From Lachnospiraceae bacterium (GTDB lineage: Bacteria > Bacillota > Clostridia > Lachnospirales > Lachnospiraceae): a stretch of 34,881 nucleotides of DNA. Under the pieces are notes generated by a model. It searched no databases. It saw only the letters and a program-made list of their open reading frames with translations, and was not told the DNA's origin. The stretch lies in the NCBI GenBank assembly GCA_016281085.1, contig JAEEHY010000174.1, forward strand, positions 1 to 34,881, written 5' to 3'. Position numbers and translations under genes: made by a program. Positions 27,414-34,881 of this stretch are shown in pieces (within the stretch, counting starts at the first letter, position 1; each line of letters begins with the position of its first letter).

Positions 27414-27822
27414 ACCAGACGTTGATTGTATACGAATTGAAAACGAATGGAAGCACGCACGCATGACCTTCAACTTCCCATTTCTGATAACGGATATGAC
27501 ACTTACGGATATGAAAAAATCCATGAAGCTCATACTTGAATGGAGTGAGGAAGAGCATATACCGGTTATCGAGGAATGGTTTAAGTACTTGATAGAAGAA
27601 GCACGCGACTTGTGGGAAGCAAACAGTAAGAAGTTTGTAGATGAATATAAGGACGCAGACTATTACAAGCGTGATCCAAAAGTCAGTGTTAAAGAGATCA
27701 AGCACATGAGGGCGCATAACAGCGCACTCAAAGATGATGTAAGAAGATCTAAGTCTACTTACGAAAAGCTACTTAAGAGGCACGAGGCATTTAAGGAATT
27801 AAAGGTTACTAAAGGTTATTAG
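27403..27822 (+). CDS. Hypothetical phage early protein
   Basis: ORF 27367-27822, in-frame ATG at 27403 likely; between DUF2800-like and DUF2815-like genes. Confidence 0.55.
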   Translation: MLYRPDVDCIRIENEWKHARMTFNFPFLITDMTLTDMKKSMKLILEWSEEEHIPVIEEWFKYLIEEARDLWEANSKKFVDEYKDADYYKRDPKVSVKEIKHMRAHNSALKDDVRRSKSTYEKLLKRHEAFKELKVTKGY

Positions 27823-27834
27823 GAGGAAAAAATT

Positions 27835-28635
27835 ATGTATCAGGGTATTCCTACAAAAGTTTTAACGGGAGAGTGCAGACTGTCGTATGTGCATTTATCA
27901 CAGCCTTATCTCAATCCCAACAATTCAAATAGTGAGCCTAAGTATCAGGTCACTATGCTTATCCCTAAAACGGATCAGGCAACCTACAACGATATAATCA
28001 AGTCAAGGGACGCAGCTTATGAAGCAGCGGTACAGAATGACTGGAAGGGTAACAGACCGCAGTTAAGATCATTACTTATCTATGACGGCGACGGAGTACG
28101 TCAGGACGGTTCAAAATTCGGTCCTGAATGCGCTGGACACTGGGTTATAACTGCTTCAACAAAGCGTAAGCCACAGGTTGTTGATATATCAAATATCAAC
28201 GTGGAGCTTGCACCGCAGGATATCTACAGCGGTATGTATGGACGTGTAACACTCAATTTCTTTTCATTCAATAGTAACGGAAACAAGGGTATAGGTTGTG
28301 GACTCGGAAACGTTCTTAAGACAAGAGATGGAGAGCAGCTTGCAGGTGGATCTACAGCAGAACAGGATTTTGCCGAAATTACAGCGGCTATACAGCAGCA
28401 GGCAGCACCAGTACCGCAGGCAGCACCAGTACCGCAGGCACCACAGGGAGGAATGGTACCGCAGGCACAGGGTTACGGTTCGGTTCCTGGCGTTCAGGGA
28501 GGAATGGTACCGCAGGCACAGGGTTACGGTCCGGTTCCTGGCGTTCAGGGAGCTACACCGACCGCAGGATATACGCCTGTCCCGAATATTGATCCCATAA
28601 CCGGACAGCCGTTATCACCTTTGCCGTTTGGTTAA
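27835..28635 (+). CDS. DUF2815-like (putative ssDNA-binding) protein with repetitive C-terminus
   Basis: GECRLSYVHLSQPYLNPNNSNSEPKYQVTMLIPKTDQATYNDI...; C-terminal GGMVPQAQGYG.VPGVQ repeats. Confidence 0.8.
   Translation: MYQGIPTKVLTGECRLSYVHLSQPYLNPNNSNSEPKYQVTMLIPKTDQATYNDIIKSRDAAYEAAVQNDWKGNRPQLRSLLIYDGDGVRQDGSKFGPECAGHWVITASTKRKPQVVDISNINVELAPQDIYSGMYGRVTLNFFSFNSNGNKGIGCGLGNVLKTRDGEQLAGGSTAEQDFAEITAAIQQQAAPVPQAAPVPQAPQGGMVPQAQGYGSVPGVQGGMVPQAQGYGPVPGVQGATPTAGYTPVPNIDPITGQPLSPLPFG
28447..28548 (+). repeat. Two tandem 51-bp repeats inside the DUF2815-like gene
   Basis: 28447-28497 and 28498-28548 differ at a single t/c position. Confidence 0.9.
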
Positions 28636-28650
28636 CTTATATAGGTGGTT

Positions 28651-28797
28651 AGCCCGTAACACGTATTCCCCACGTTTCCCTTCACGGGCTTTACCATACA
28701 GGCACAAGATGTATTAACCCCAGGGGTGACTATGCACCATCCTGTATAGTCGGGCAGCTTGGAAAGCCCCTACCAATAAGCTGCCCATTATTTTTTT
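28651..28797 (+). ncRNA. Candidate structured RNA ending in an intrinsic terminator
   Basis: Three consecutive hairpins: agcccgt 28651-28657/acgggct 28684-28690; atacagg 28696-28702/cctgtat 28741-28747; gggcagctt 28752-28760/aagctgccc 28778-28786, then attattttttt. Confidence 0.55.
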
Positions 28798-28825
28798 ATA
28801 CACGCACGAACGGAGGCAATGTACT

Positions 28826-30820
28826 ATGCATACTCTATTCATAGATCTTGAAACTTTTTCAAGTGTTCCAATAACAGATGCGGGAGCTTATAAGTACGTT
28901 CAAAGCCCCGATTTTGAAATTCTGTTATTCGCTTATTCAATAGATTATCAACCGGTACAGGTTATAGACCTTGCATCCGGCCAAATCCTACTAGACGATA
29001 TCAAAACAGCTCTTACAGATCCCGATTATTTGAAGCACGCCTACAACGCGGCATTCGAGTTTATGTGCTTATCTAAAGTATATGGAAGTATGATCCCGTC
29101 ACAGTGGCGTTGCACAATGATCCACGGTCTGTATTGCGGATATCCCGCAGGACTGGGAGTTATCGGTGCAGTTCTCGGAATGCCGGAAGATAAGCAGAAA
29201 CTTACGACCGGCAAAGCTCTTATCAGATATTTTTGTGTACCTTGTAGACCTACCAAATCAAATGGTGGAAGGACACGTAACCTTCCCAAACATGATCCCG
29301 AAAAATGGAGTCTGTTTGTTGAGTACAACAGACAGGATGTAGTTGCAGAACAGGAAATAGAGAAACGGCTTGTGTTGTATCCAGTTCCCGATCATATACA
29401 GAAGCAGTGGGAAACGGATCTGATTATCAATATGCGCGGCGTATCGGTTGATATGGAGTTTGTGCAGGGCGCGCTTGGTATCGGACAGCAGTTGACCTAT
29501 GACCTTATGGAAGAAGCAAAGCAGCTTACCGGACTTGAAAACCCTAACAGCGTTCAGCAGCTTAAGACCTGGATAAACACCCGTCTGTTTGGTAAGTCAG
29601 GCGTGAGTGATCTTCAAAAAGATACAGTAACAAAGCTGCTTGCGGAGCAGGATCTACCCGCTGACGTTAAGAGGGTATTAGAGATACGTCAGGAGCTTGG
29701 TAAGACCAGTACAAAGAAGTATAACGCCATAGAGGATTGTGTGTGCGAGGATGACAGGGTAAGAGGACTTTTACAGTTCTATGGAGCAAACCGGACAGGC
29801 CGCTGGGCAGGACGTTTGGTACAGGTGCAAAACTTACCGCGTACCTATACCAATCCTATCGACCTTGCGAGGGATCTTGTGAGGCGCAGACAGTCTAAGG
29901 CACTGAGAGTAGTTTATGGGTCGGTCAATGATACACTGTCGCAGCTTATCAGGACGGCGTTCGTTGCTACACAGGGCAATGTGCTGATTGACGCGGACTT
30001 TTCGGCAATCGAAGCACGGGTTATATCGTGGCTTGCAGGCGAGGAATGGCGACTTAACGTATTCAGGACGCACGGTAAGATCTACGAAGCAAGCGCGAGT
30101 CAGATGTTTGGAGTTCCTATTGAGTTGATAAAGAAGGGCAATCCCGAATATGCGCTTAGAGCCAAAGGTAAGGTTGCGGAGCTTGCGCTTGGATATCAGG
30201 GGTCCGTAGGCGCACTGATACAGATGGGCGCGCTGGATAACGGTCTGGAAGAGTCAGAGCTGCCTGATATCGTCAATAAATGGAGGCAGGCTAACAACCG
30301 TATACAGGCATTGTGGGATGAGCTTAACAGGGCTGCTATCGAGGTTATAGATCAGGGTGGATCACGTCATTTACACGGGCTTATCCTTGCGCGCGAGTGT
30401 GATATCATCCGGGGTACTGTATCCTTCACGATCACGTTACCGTCAGGACGCAAGCTGTATTATATCAATCCTTCACTCGGAGAAAACCAGTGGGGCGGCG
30501 CGTCAATCTGTTATATGGGTATGGATCAGTCTACTAAGAAGTGGACTAAGCTGGAAACATACGGCGGGAAGCTGACAGAGAATATAGTACAGGCTATCGC
30601 GCGTGACTTGCTTGCGGAAGCGATAGAGAGACTTGCAGCAGCGGGCTATCCAATCGTATTCCATGTTCACGACGAGGTGATAATAGACATCAAGCCTTAC
30701 GCAGATAATGAGAAAATGCTTAAGGACGTGGTTGAGATAATGTCAGTAGTTCCTTCCTGGGCTACAGGCTTACCGCTTGGAGCCGACGGCTGGGTAGGCG
30801 ATTACTTTACTAAGGAATGA
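28826..30820 (+). CDS. Phage DNA polymerase, family A, with 3'-5' exonuclease domain
   Basis: LFIDLETFSS exonuclease motif; DADFSAIEARVISWLAGEEWRLNVF; AKGKVAELALGYQGSVGAL; FHVHDEVIIDI. Confidence 0.95.
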   Translation: MHTLFIDLETFSSVPITDAGAYKYVQSPDFEILLFAYSIDYQPVQVIDLASGQILLDDIKTALTDPDYLKHAYNAAFEFMCLSKVYGSMIPSQWRCTMIHGLYCGYPAGLGVIGAVLGMPEDKQKLTTGKALIRYFCVPCRPTKSNGGRTRNLPKHDPEKWSLFVEYNRQDVVAEQEIEKRLVLYPVPDHIQKQWETDLIINMRGVSVDMEFVQGALGIGQQLTYDLMEEAKQLTGLENPNSVQQLKTWINTRLFGKSGVSDLQKDTVTKLLAEQDLPADVKRVLEIRQELGKTSTKKYNAIEDCVCEDDRVRGLLQFYGANRTGRWAGRLVQVQNLPRTYTNPIDLARDLVRRRQSKALRVVYGSVNDTLSQLIRTAFVATQGNVLIDADFSAIEARVISWLAGEEWRLNVFRTHGKIYEASASQMFGVPIELIKKGNPEYALRAKGKVAELALGYQGSVGALIQMGALDNGLEESELPDIVNKWRQANNRIQALWDELNRAAIEVIDQGGSRHLHGLILARECDIIRGTVSFTITLPSGRKLYYINPSLGENQWGGASICYMGMDQSTKKWTKLETYGGKLTENIVQAIARDLLAEAIERLAAAGYPIVFHVHDEVIIDIKPYADNEKMLKDVVEIMSVVPSWATGLPLGADGWVGDYFTKE

Positions 30821-30829
30821 GGTGAGAGT

Positions 30830-30994
30830 ATGAAACTGATTGTATTGCAGATAACGTTACTTGTTCTGGCGATCCTTTACTTATGTATGGGAGCGGGTGA
30901 GCGGGAGAAGTTTTGCAGAGCGTCGGATCTGATTATAGGCGTTTCGCTGTTTATCCTGCTTTATGTATCAATCATATGTAGTGGAGGTGCTTAA
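30830..30994 (+). CDS. Small two-TM membrane protein (54 aa)
   Basis: Not in ORF track; MKLIVLQITLLVLAILYLCMGAGEREKFCRASDLIIGVSLFILLYVSIICSGGA; stop/start overlap with next ORF. Confidence 0.55.
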   Translation: MKLIVLQITLLVLAILYLCMGAGEREKFCRASDLIIGVSLFILLYVSIICSGGA

Positions 30995-31236
30995 TGGCTA
31001 TAGAGAAAAGATACGAGGGCAAAGAACAGTATTATACGCTTGTGTGCGACCGTTGCGGTGATGAAGTCGGATATTTTGACGACTTTCAGGAAGCGGTTGA
31101 TGAAAAGCGCAGATACGGGTTCCGGTCATTCAATATAGACGGTATATGGGAAGATGTGTGTGCGGACTGTCAGGATACGGTGCAGTATAAGCGCGGTACA
31201 GCAACGGCCGCAGATGATTTTGGAGGATTGATATGA
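30994..31236 (+). CDS. Small zinc-ribbon-like protein
   Basis: CDRCGDEVGYF...CADCQD. Confidence 0.55.
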   Translation: MAIEKRYEGKEQYYTLVCDRCGDEVGYFDDFQEAVDEKRRYGFRSFNIDGIWEDVCADCQDTVQYKRGTATAADDFGGLI

Positions 31237-31817
31237 AAGTATACAGAGAAGTAAAGATGAAAGTAGAACACTTTGAGCTATGTGATTCTATAGATGTAAA
31301 ACTTAAGGGCATAGGTAAGTTTACGGCGACGGCTTATAAGGTATATGAAGATGGGAGTGCGCTGTTTATCTTTGATGAATGTATCACTGACAGACCTATG
31401 AATAATAAGAGCACAAACGAGGGCGGCTTTAACCAGTCGGATCTGAGGAAGTGGATGAACACAGAGCTGCTGAGAGCATTCCCGGCAAAGATACGTACAC
31501 GAATGATGGATGTACGCGTCAATGATGATGAGGACGCAATGCTGCTAAGAGTGCCTACACGGATGGAGATGTTTGGAACGGATGAATATACAGACGATTA
31601 TGAGGCAGAAAACAATGAGCGTTTGGCGTTTATGGATATCCGCAGCAACCGCGTATGTATGAGTCCGGCTGACGAATATTGCTGGTATTGGTTATGGAAT
31701 AGGCGTGTTGTATCTGCTACGAACTTCGCTTTTGTCGCCTACTACGGCCTTGCCGGCGATTACGGCGCGTCGAACAGTGTTGGCGTGCGCCCGGCTTTCA
31801 GGATCAACTATCTTTAA
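31233..31817 (+). CDS. DGR target 2: DUF6273-like protein carrying VR2 at its C-terminus
   Basis: FNQSDLRKWMNTELL...RVPTRMEMFG...YWLWNRRVVSATNFAFVAYYGLAGDYGASNSVGVRPAFRI; C-terminus aligns to the TR. DUF6273 resemblance is from memory of the family. Confidence 0.85.
   Translation: MKVYREVKMKVEHFELCDSIDVKLKGIGKFTATAYKVYEDGSALFIFDECITDRPMNNKSTNEGGFNQSDLRKWMNTELLRAFPAKIRTRMMDVRVNDDEDAMLLRVPTRMEMFGTDEYTDDYEAENNERLAFMDIRSNRVCMSPADEYCWYWLWNRRVVSATNFAFVAYYGLAGDYGASNSVGVRPAFRINYL
31706..31799 (+). repeat. DGR variable repeat VR2 (remote)
   Basis: Ungapped match to TR 16228-16321; 15 of 26 TR adenines substituted, 0 of 67 non-adenines (16228-16320). Confidence 0.95.
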
Positions 31818-31820
31818 TCC

Positions 31821-31837
31821 CCGCCCCTTGTGGGCGG
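31821..31837 (+). promoter_or_regulatory. GC-rich hairpin downstream of VR2
   Basis: ccgccc (31821-31826) - cttgt - gggcgg (31832-31837), just after the stop codon; near-identical in sequence to the VR1 hairpin. Confidence 0.75.
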
Positions 31838-31872
31838 TCAAAGATGGTAGATAAGCAAATGGGAGCGCAGTT

Positions 31873-32043
31873 ATGAATTATAGACAAGCGAAAAAAGCAT
31901 TTAAGAAGAAACACGGGATAACACCTTTACAGGCTATGAGGGAAGTCACGCGGGTGTATGAGGAATTTATAGAACAGATCAATAAAATTCTTAAGGGGAT
32001 TGTAGGGGATGATAAAGGAAATGAGGAGGCAGAGAAGCTGTGA
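31873..32043 (+). CDS. Small hypothetical protein (56 aa)
   Basis: Not in ORF track; MNYRQAKKAFKKKHGITPLQAMREVTRVYEEFIEQINKILKGIVGDDKGNEEAEKL. Confidence 0.5.
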   Translation: MNYRQAKKAFKKKHGITPLQAMREVTRVYEEFIEQINKILKGIVGDDKGNEEAEKL

Positions 32044-32194
32044 CAAGTGCAAATCTGTATTTGAGTATGCAGAACAGGATATAAGACGGAGCTGTAGTCT
32101 TAACCACGGGTTCAAGAGCACTAAGGAATGGCTTATCTGCCCTTATTGCGGTAACAGAGTATTTTACGGGTACTGGGGATGTATGAAGAAGTAA
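32009..32194 (+). CDS. Small zinc-finger-like protein
   Basis: CDKCKSVFEY...CPYCGNRVFYGYWGC. Confidence 0.5.
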   Translation: MIKEMRRQRSCDKCKSVFEYAEQDIRRSCSLNHGFKSTKEWLICPYCGNRVFYGYWGCMKK

Positions 32195-32418
32195 GAAAGA
32201 TGCTTGAAGAAGCAGTAAAGGACGTATCACGGATCAGAGGCATAAGCAGGGAAGAATATCTGAAAGAGCTTTATGACCGGATACAGGAAAAGCCCGAAAA
32301 GGCTGGCTACACGGATGACGGAGCGGATCTGTTTGTGCCGGTGATGATTATTGTTTATCTGGCAATCATAATCGGCGCGTGGATATATGCAGCTTATCAC
32401 GGAGTAATCACAATATGA
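32179..32418 (+). CDS. Small membrane protein
   Basis: C-terminal hydrophobic segment VPVMIIVYLAIIIGAWIYAAY. Confidence 0.5.
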   Translation: MYEEVRKMLEEAVKDVSRIRGISREEYLKELYDRIQEKPEKAGYTDDGADLFVPVMIIVYLAIIIGAWIYAAYHGVITI

Positions 32419-32430
32419 GGAGGGTAACAG

Positions 32431-32838
32431 ATGAACGCAGACAGTGTTGTAACGGATGCTGACAAAATGAGTAACTTTGAAATATGTAAGTCCTATCGTG
32501 AGTCAAAGAATCCGAGTGCGCAGGTCAAGATCCTTGCGCAGATGAATTGTAAAACAACGGCTGAGATCTTTGAGATCCTTAAGGCCAACAACGAACCGAT
32601 AAGGAAACGCCAGTACAAGACTAAGACGGCAAAGAAGGTTAAGCCAAAGGGTAAAGAGAAGGTACCGGCATTCCTGGTATCAATAGCGGTTGATGAACGC
32701 CGGAAGATTGAAGCAGAGATTGAGGCTAAACAGATGGAGCTTACAGCCTTGAAACAGCAGTACGACGATATCAGCGAATGGTTAGAGAGCATAGGAGAGG
32801 TTGCGGAGGATGATGTTATCAGAGGCGCAGAAGGATAA
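32431..32838 (+). CDS. Hypothetical phage protein with coiled-coil C-terminus
   Basis: 135 aa ORF, SD gagg. Confidence 0.55.
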   Translation: MNADSVVTDADKMSNFEICKSYRESKNPSAQVKILAQMNCKTTAEIFEILKANNEPIRKRQYKTKTAKKVKPKGKEKVPAFLVSIAVDERRKIEAEIEAKQMELTALKQQYDDISEWLESIGEVAEDDVIRGAEG

Positions 32839-33181
32839 AGCCCTGAGAGCTATGGAAGGGGCAAGACCTAAGTTCCGTCCGGGCAAATACGGCAAACAGT
32901 ATGATACGCATATATGCGGTAATTGCGGAAGGACAGTAAGGGTAGAAGATAATTATTGCGGCGGTTGCGGGTTCAGAATCTTGTGGGATAATCCGCGCTG
33001 CTTAACTGATTATCATACGGAGGGCGAAGATGATAAGCGAGAAGATGTATGCCAATCACAGAGCGCAGAATTATGTAGCTTGCGAGAAGAGGCGTTACAA
33101 GCACGAGCAATACTTGAACAATGCCAGCAAGTACAGGGAAATGATATCGAGGAACAGCTACACAATGGGGAAGGAGGCTGA
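32801..33181 (+). CDS. Zinc-ribbon protein
   Basis: CGNCGRTVRVEDNYCGGCG; true start may be an internal ATG near 32813. Confidence 0.55.
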   Translation: MRRMMLSEAQKDKALRAMEGARPKFRPGKYGKQYDTHICGNCGRTVRVEDNYCGGCGFRILWDNPRCLTDYHTEGEDDKREDVCQSQSAELCSLREEALQARAILEQCQQVQGNDIEEQLHNGEGG

Positions 33182-33183
33182 AA

Positions 33184-33492
33184 ATGCACGATCAGGCGGC
33201 GATAGACAGGATATACAAGTGGGCTGATAAGAACCGGAAGAAATACGAAACAGTGTATCAGATTGACGGAAGCCCGTCAGCTCTTAAGACTTTCGAGAAG
33301 TATGATGATATCTGTGACATATGCGACGCAGCTTCACGGGGCAACAGTGAAGAGGATCTGGTGCGGAAGGGCCTGCATAAGAATCAGACGTGTATCCTGG
33401 AACAGTTCAAAGATACACAAAAAGTATCACCAAACAAAACCTTTACATATGAAGAGGTTGAGAAGTGGATGCGTAAGATGATGATATGGTGA
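33184..33492 (+). CDS. Hypothetical protein
   Basis: 102 aa ORF with strong SD (aaggagg). Confidence 0.55.
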   Translation: MHDQAAIDRIYKWADKNRKKYETVYQIDGSPSALKTFEKYDDICDICDAASRGNSEEDLVRKGLHKNQTCILEQFKDTQKVSPNKTFTYEEVEKWMRKMMIW

Positions 33493-33501
33493 GGTGGAAA
33501 G

Positions 33502-33918
33502 ATGTATGCAACGTTAGAGCATAAGATCAGGACAGCACGCAAAGAACATAGCTGTGATTATTGCGGCAAAATTATTAAGCCAGGCACGCCGTATATGTGG
33601 TCAAAGAATGTATATGACGACACGATATACGAGTGGCACAGCCACACGGAATGCGAGTTCATAGTTGGGCAGATATGGGACTATGTTGATCCGGATGAGG
33701 GTATGAGCGAAGAAGATTTCCGGGAAGCGTGCAAGGATCTGAGTGAAACATTTATCTGTCCCGACTGTAAGAAGTGGGACGCAGATAATATCGAGTGTAA
33801 CGACGGGGAGCAGTACTGCTTGAATAAGCTGTATAAGTTCCTACAGAAAAATGAATTATACCGCGCTGACAGAGGCATAGATTATTGCGTCTGGAAGAGC
33901 AGGCCGAAAGAGGGGTGA
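33502..33918 (+). CDS. Zinc-binding hypothetical protein
   Basis: CDYCGKIIKPGTPYMW...CPDCKKWD; SD gaggtgg. Confidence 0.6.
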   Translation: MYATLEHKIRTARKEHSCDYCGKIIKPGTPYMWSKNVYDDTIYEWHSHTECEFIVGQIWDYVDPDEGMSEEDFREACKDLSETFICPDCKKWDADNIECNDGEQYCLNKLYKFLQKNELYRADRGIDYCVWKSRPKEG

Positions 33919-34178
33919 ATGAATTGCTTAAGAAAATCAAAATATGCGGAATACCGTACAAGATCACACAGGGCTTGATATCTTATTCGGAGGGCATAAT
34001 CAGCATAAAGAAGGATATGCCTAAGAAGATAAAAGAGTCAGTCCTGTATCACGAGATAATCCACGGTATTCTGACACAGATAGGTTATAACGATCTTAGC
34101 AATGATGAGAGGTTAGTACAGGCTTTAACAGTTGCTATCTATCAGATGTTTGATCTGAAAGAAGGTAAGAAGAAATGA
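33915..34178 (+). CDS. Small zinc metallopeptidase-like protein
   Basis: HExxH motif YHEIIHGIL; ORF 33885-34178, GTG at 33915 a plausible start. Confidence 0.6.
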   Translation: MNELLKKIKICGIPYKITQGLISYSEGIISIKKDMPKKIKESVLYHEIIHGILTQIGYNDLSNDERLVQALTVAIYQMFDLKEGKKK

Positions 34179-34573
34179 TGTCATTAGATGAAGCTATTAT
34201 ACATACGCAGAAAAAAGCAGAGGAATTAGAACGTAACGCAGAGCATATCAAAGCAACTATGAAGTCGGATATAGCTTTACAGAATGCAGAAGGGTGTATT
34301 GAGTGCGCGAATGAACACAAGCAGCTTGGAGAGTGGTTAACGGAGCTGAAAGAACGTCGGTCGAATGACAGACCACAGGGACATTGGATATTTGATCCTG
34401 ACGGTATGGATTGGGGATTGGGCGCGTGGTTATGTAGTGAATGTCATTGTAAAAATGATAACATTTCACCCATAGCGGAGAACCCTTATTTATTTGCAGG
34501 AAGTAAGTTCTGTCCGCAGTGTGGCGCGAAGATGGATGGCAGGGCTACACGGAGGGAAGCGAAACATGATTAG
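34175..34573 (+). CDS. Hypothetical protein with C-terminal zinc ribbon
   Basis: CSECHCKND...FCPQCGAKMDG. Confidence 0.6.
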   Translation: MMSLDEAIIHTQKKAEELERNAEHIKATMKSDIALQNAEGCIECANEHKQLGEWLTELKERRSNDRPQGHWIFDPDGMDWGLGAWLCSECHCKNDNISPIAENPYLFAGSKFCPQCGAKMDGRATRREAKHD

Positions 34574-34766
34574 TGGATATCCGATCCGTATTGCAACTAG
34601 GAAGTATCAGCGCAGGAAACACCGCAAAAAGCGTATCAATAAAAAGTGGCAAAAGAGGTACGGCTTTGTTGTATACGATATGCTGCCGGATGGAAAAGTG
34701 ATGCTGGTTGATGGCGTATTATGGATGAATGAGAAAACACTTATGGGATTAAAGGAGAATATATAA
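34566..34766 (+). CDS. Small basic hypothetical protein
   Basis: In-frame ATG 34566 within ORF 34494-34766; MISGYPIRIATRKYQRRKHRKKRINKKWQKRYGF. Confidence 0.5.
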   Translation: MISGYPIRIATRKYQRRKHRKKRINKKWQKRYGFVVYDMLPDGKVMLVDGVLWMNEKTLMGLKENI

Positions 34767-34881
34767 TGTTTGGATTTGTAAGTAAAAAGAAACTAAGAAA
34801 ATGGTTGGTGTTTTGCGCGTCAAACAGTGATTACATGAGACATAAAGGATGGACAGTAGAACAAAGAATTGATGAAGAAGC
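34766..34881 (+). CDS. Hypothetical protein, 3' truncated by window edge
   Basis: ATG at 34766 after aaaggag; open to end of window. Confidence 0.4.
   Translation, partial: MFGFVSKKKLRKWLVFCASNSDYMRHKGWTVEQRIDEE

Noticed and set aside
1-34881. tRNA, rRNA or riboswitch genes
   Set aside because: No cloverleaf-like segment or recognisable rRNA stretch was noticed by eye; a tRNAscan/Rfam run would be needed to exclude them formally.

Overview
The window is almost entirely one temperate-phage genome segment from a Firmicutes-type host, probably a siphovirus because a long tape measure is present and no sheath was seen. From left to right it contains: a major capsid gene (5' truncated by the window edge), connector and tail genes, a ~4.3 kb tape measure gene, baseplate and fibre genes, a complete diversity-generating retroelement (DGR), a holin/endolysin lysis module, a repeat-rich intergenic region, a small-gene operon ending in a secreted lytic transglycosylase, a large serine recombinase and an XRE repressor on the minus strand, and an early/replication region (DUF2800-like, DUF2815-like, family A DNA polymerase, many small zinc-ribbon ORFs). 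The main discovery candidate is the DGR. It has a template repeat (TR, 16204-16322), an RT with a YMDD motif (16504-17670), an Avd-like accessory ORF (15539-16180) and two variable repeats (VRs). One VR is at the 3' end of the adjacent tail-fibre-like gene (VR1, 15374-15492). The second lies about 15 kb away at the 3' end of a small early-region gene beside the DNA polymerase (VR2, 31706-31799). By hand alignment nearly all TR/VR differences fall at TR adenines: 18 of 30 A changed and 1 of 87 non-A changed for VR1; 15 of 26 A changed and 0 of 67 non-A changed for VR2. Both VRs are followed just after the stop codon by a similar GC-rich hairpin that the TR lacks. Other notable signals are five 18-bp operator-like palindromes at two distant promoters, a TGTAACAATT iteron-like array, and a three-hairpin candidate RNA between the DUF2815-like gene and the polymerase. 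No tRNA, rRNA, CRISPR array or clear host gene was seen.
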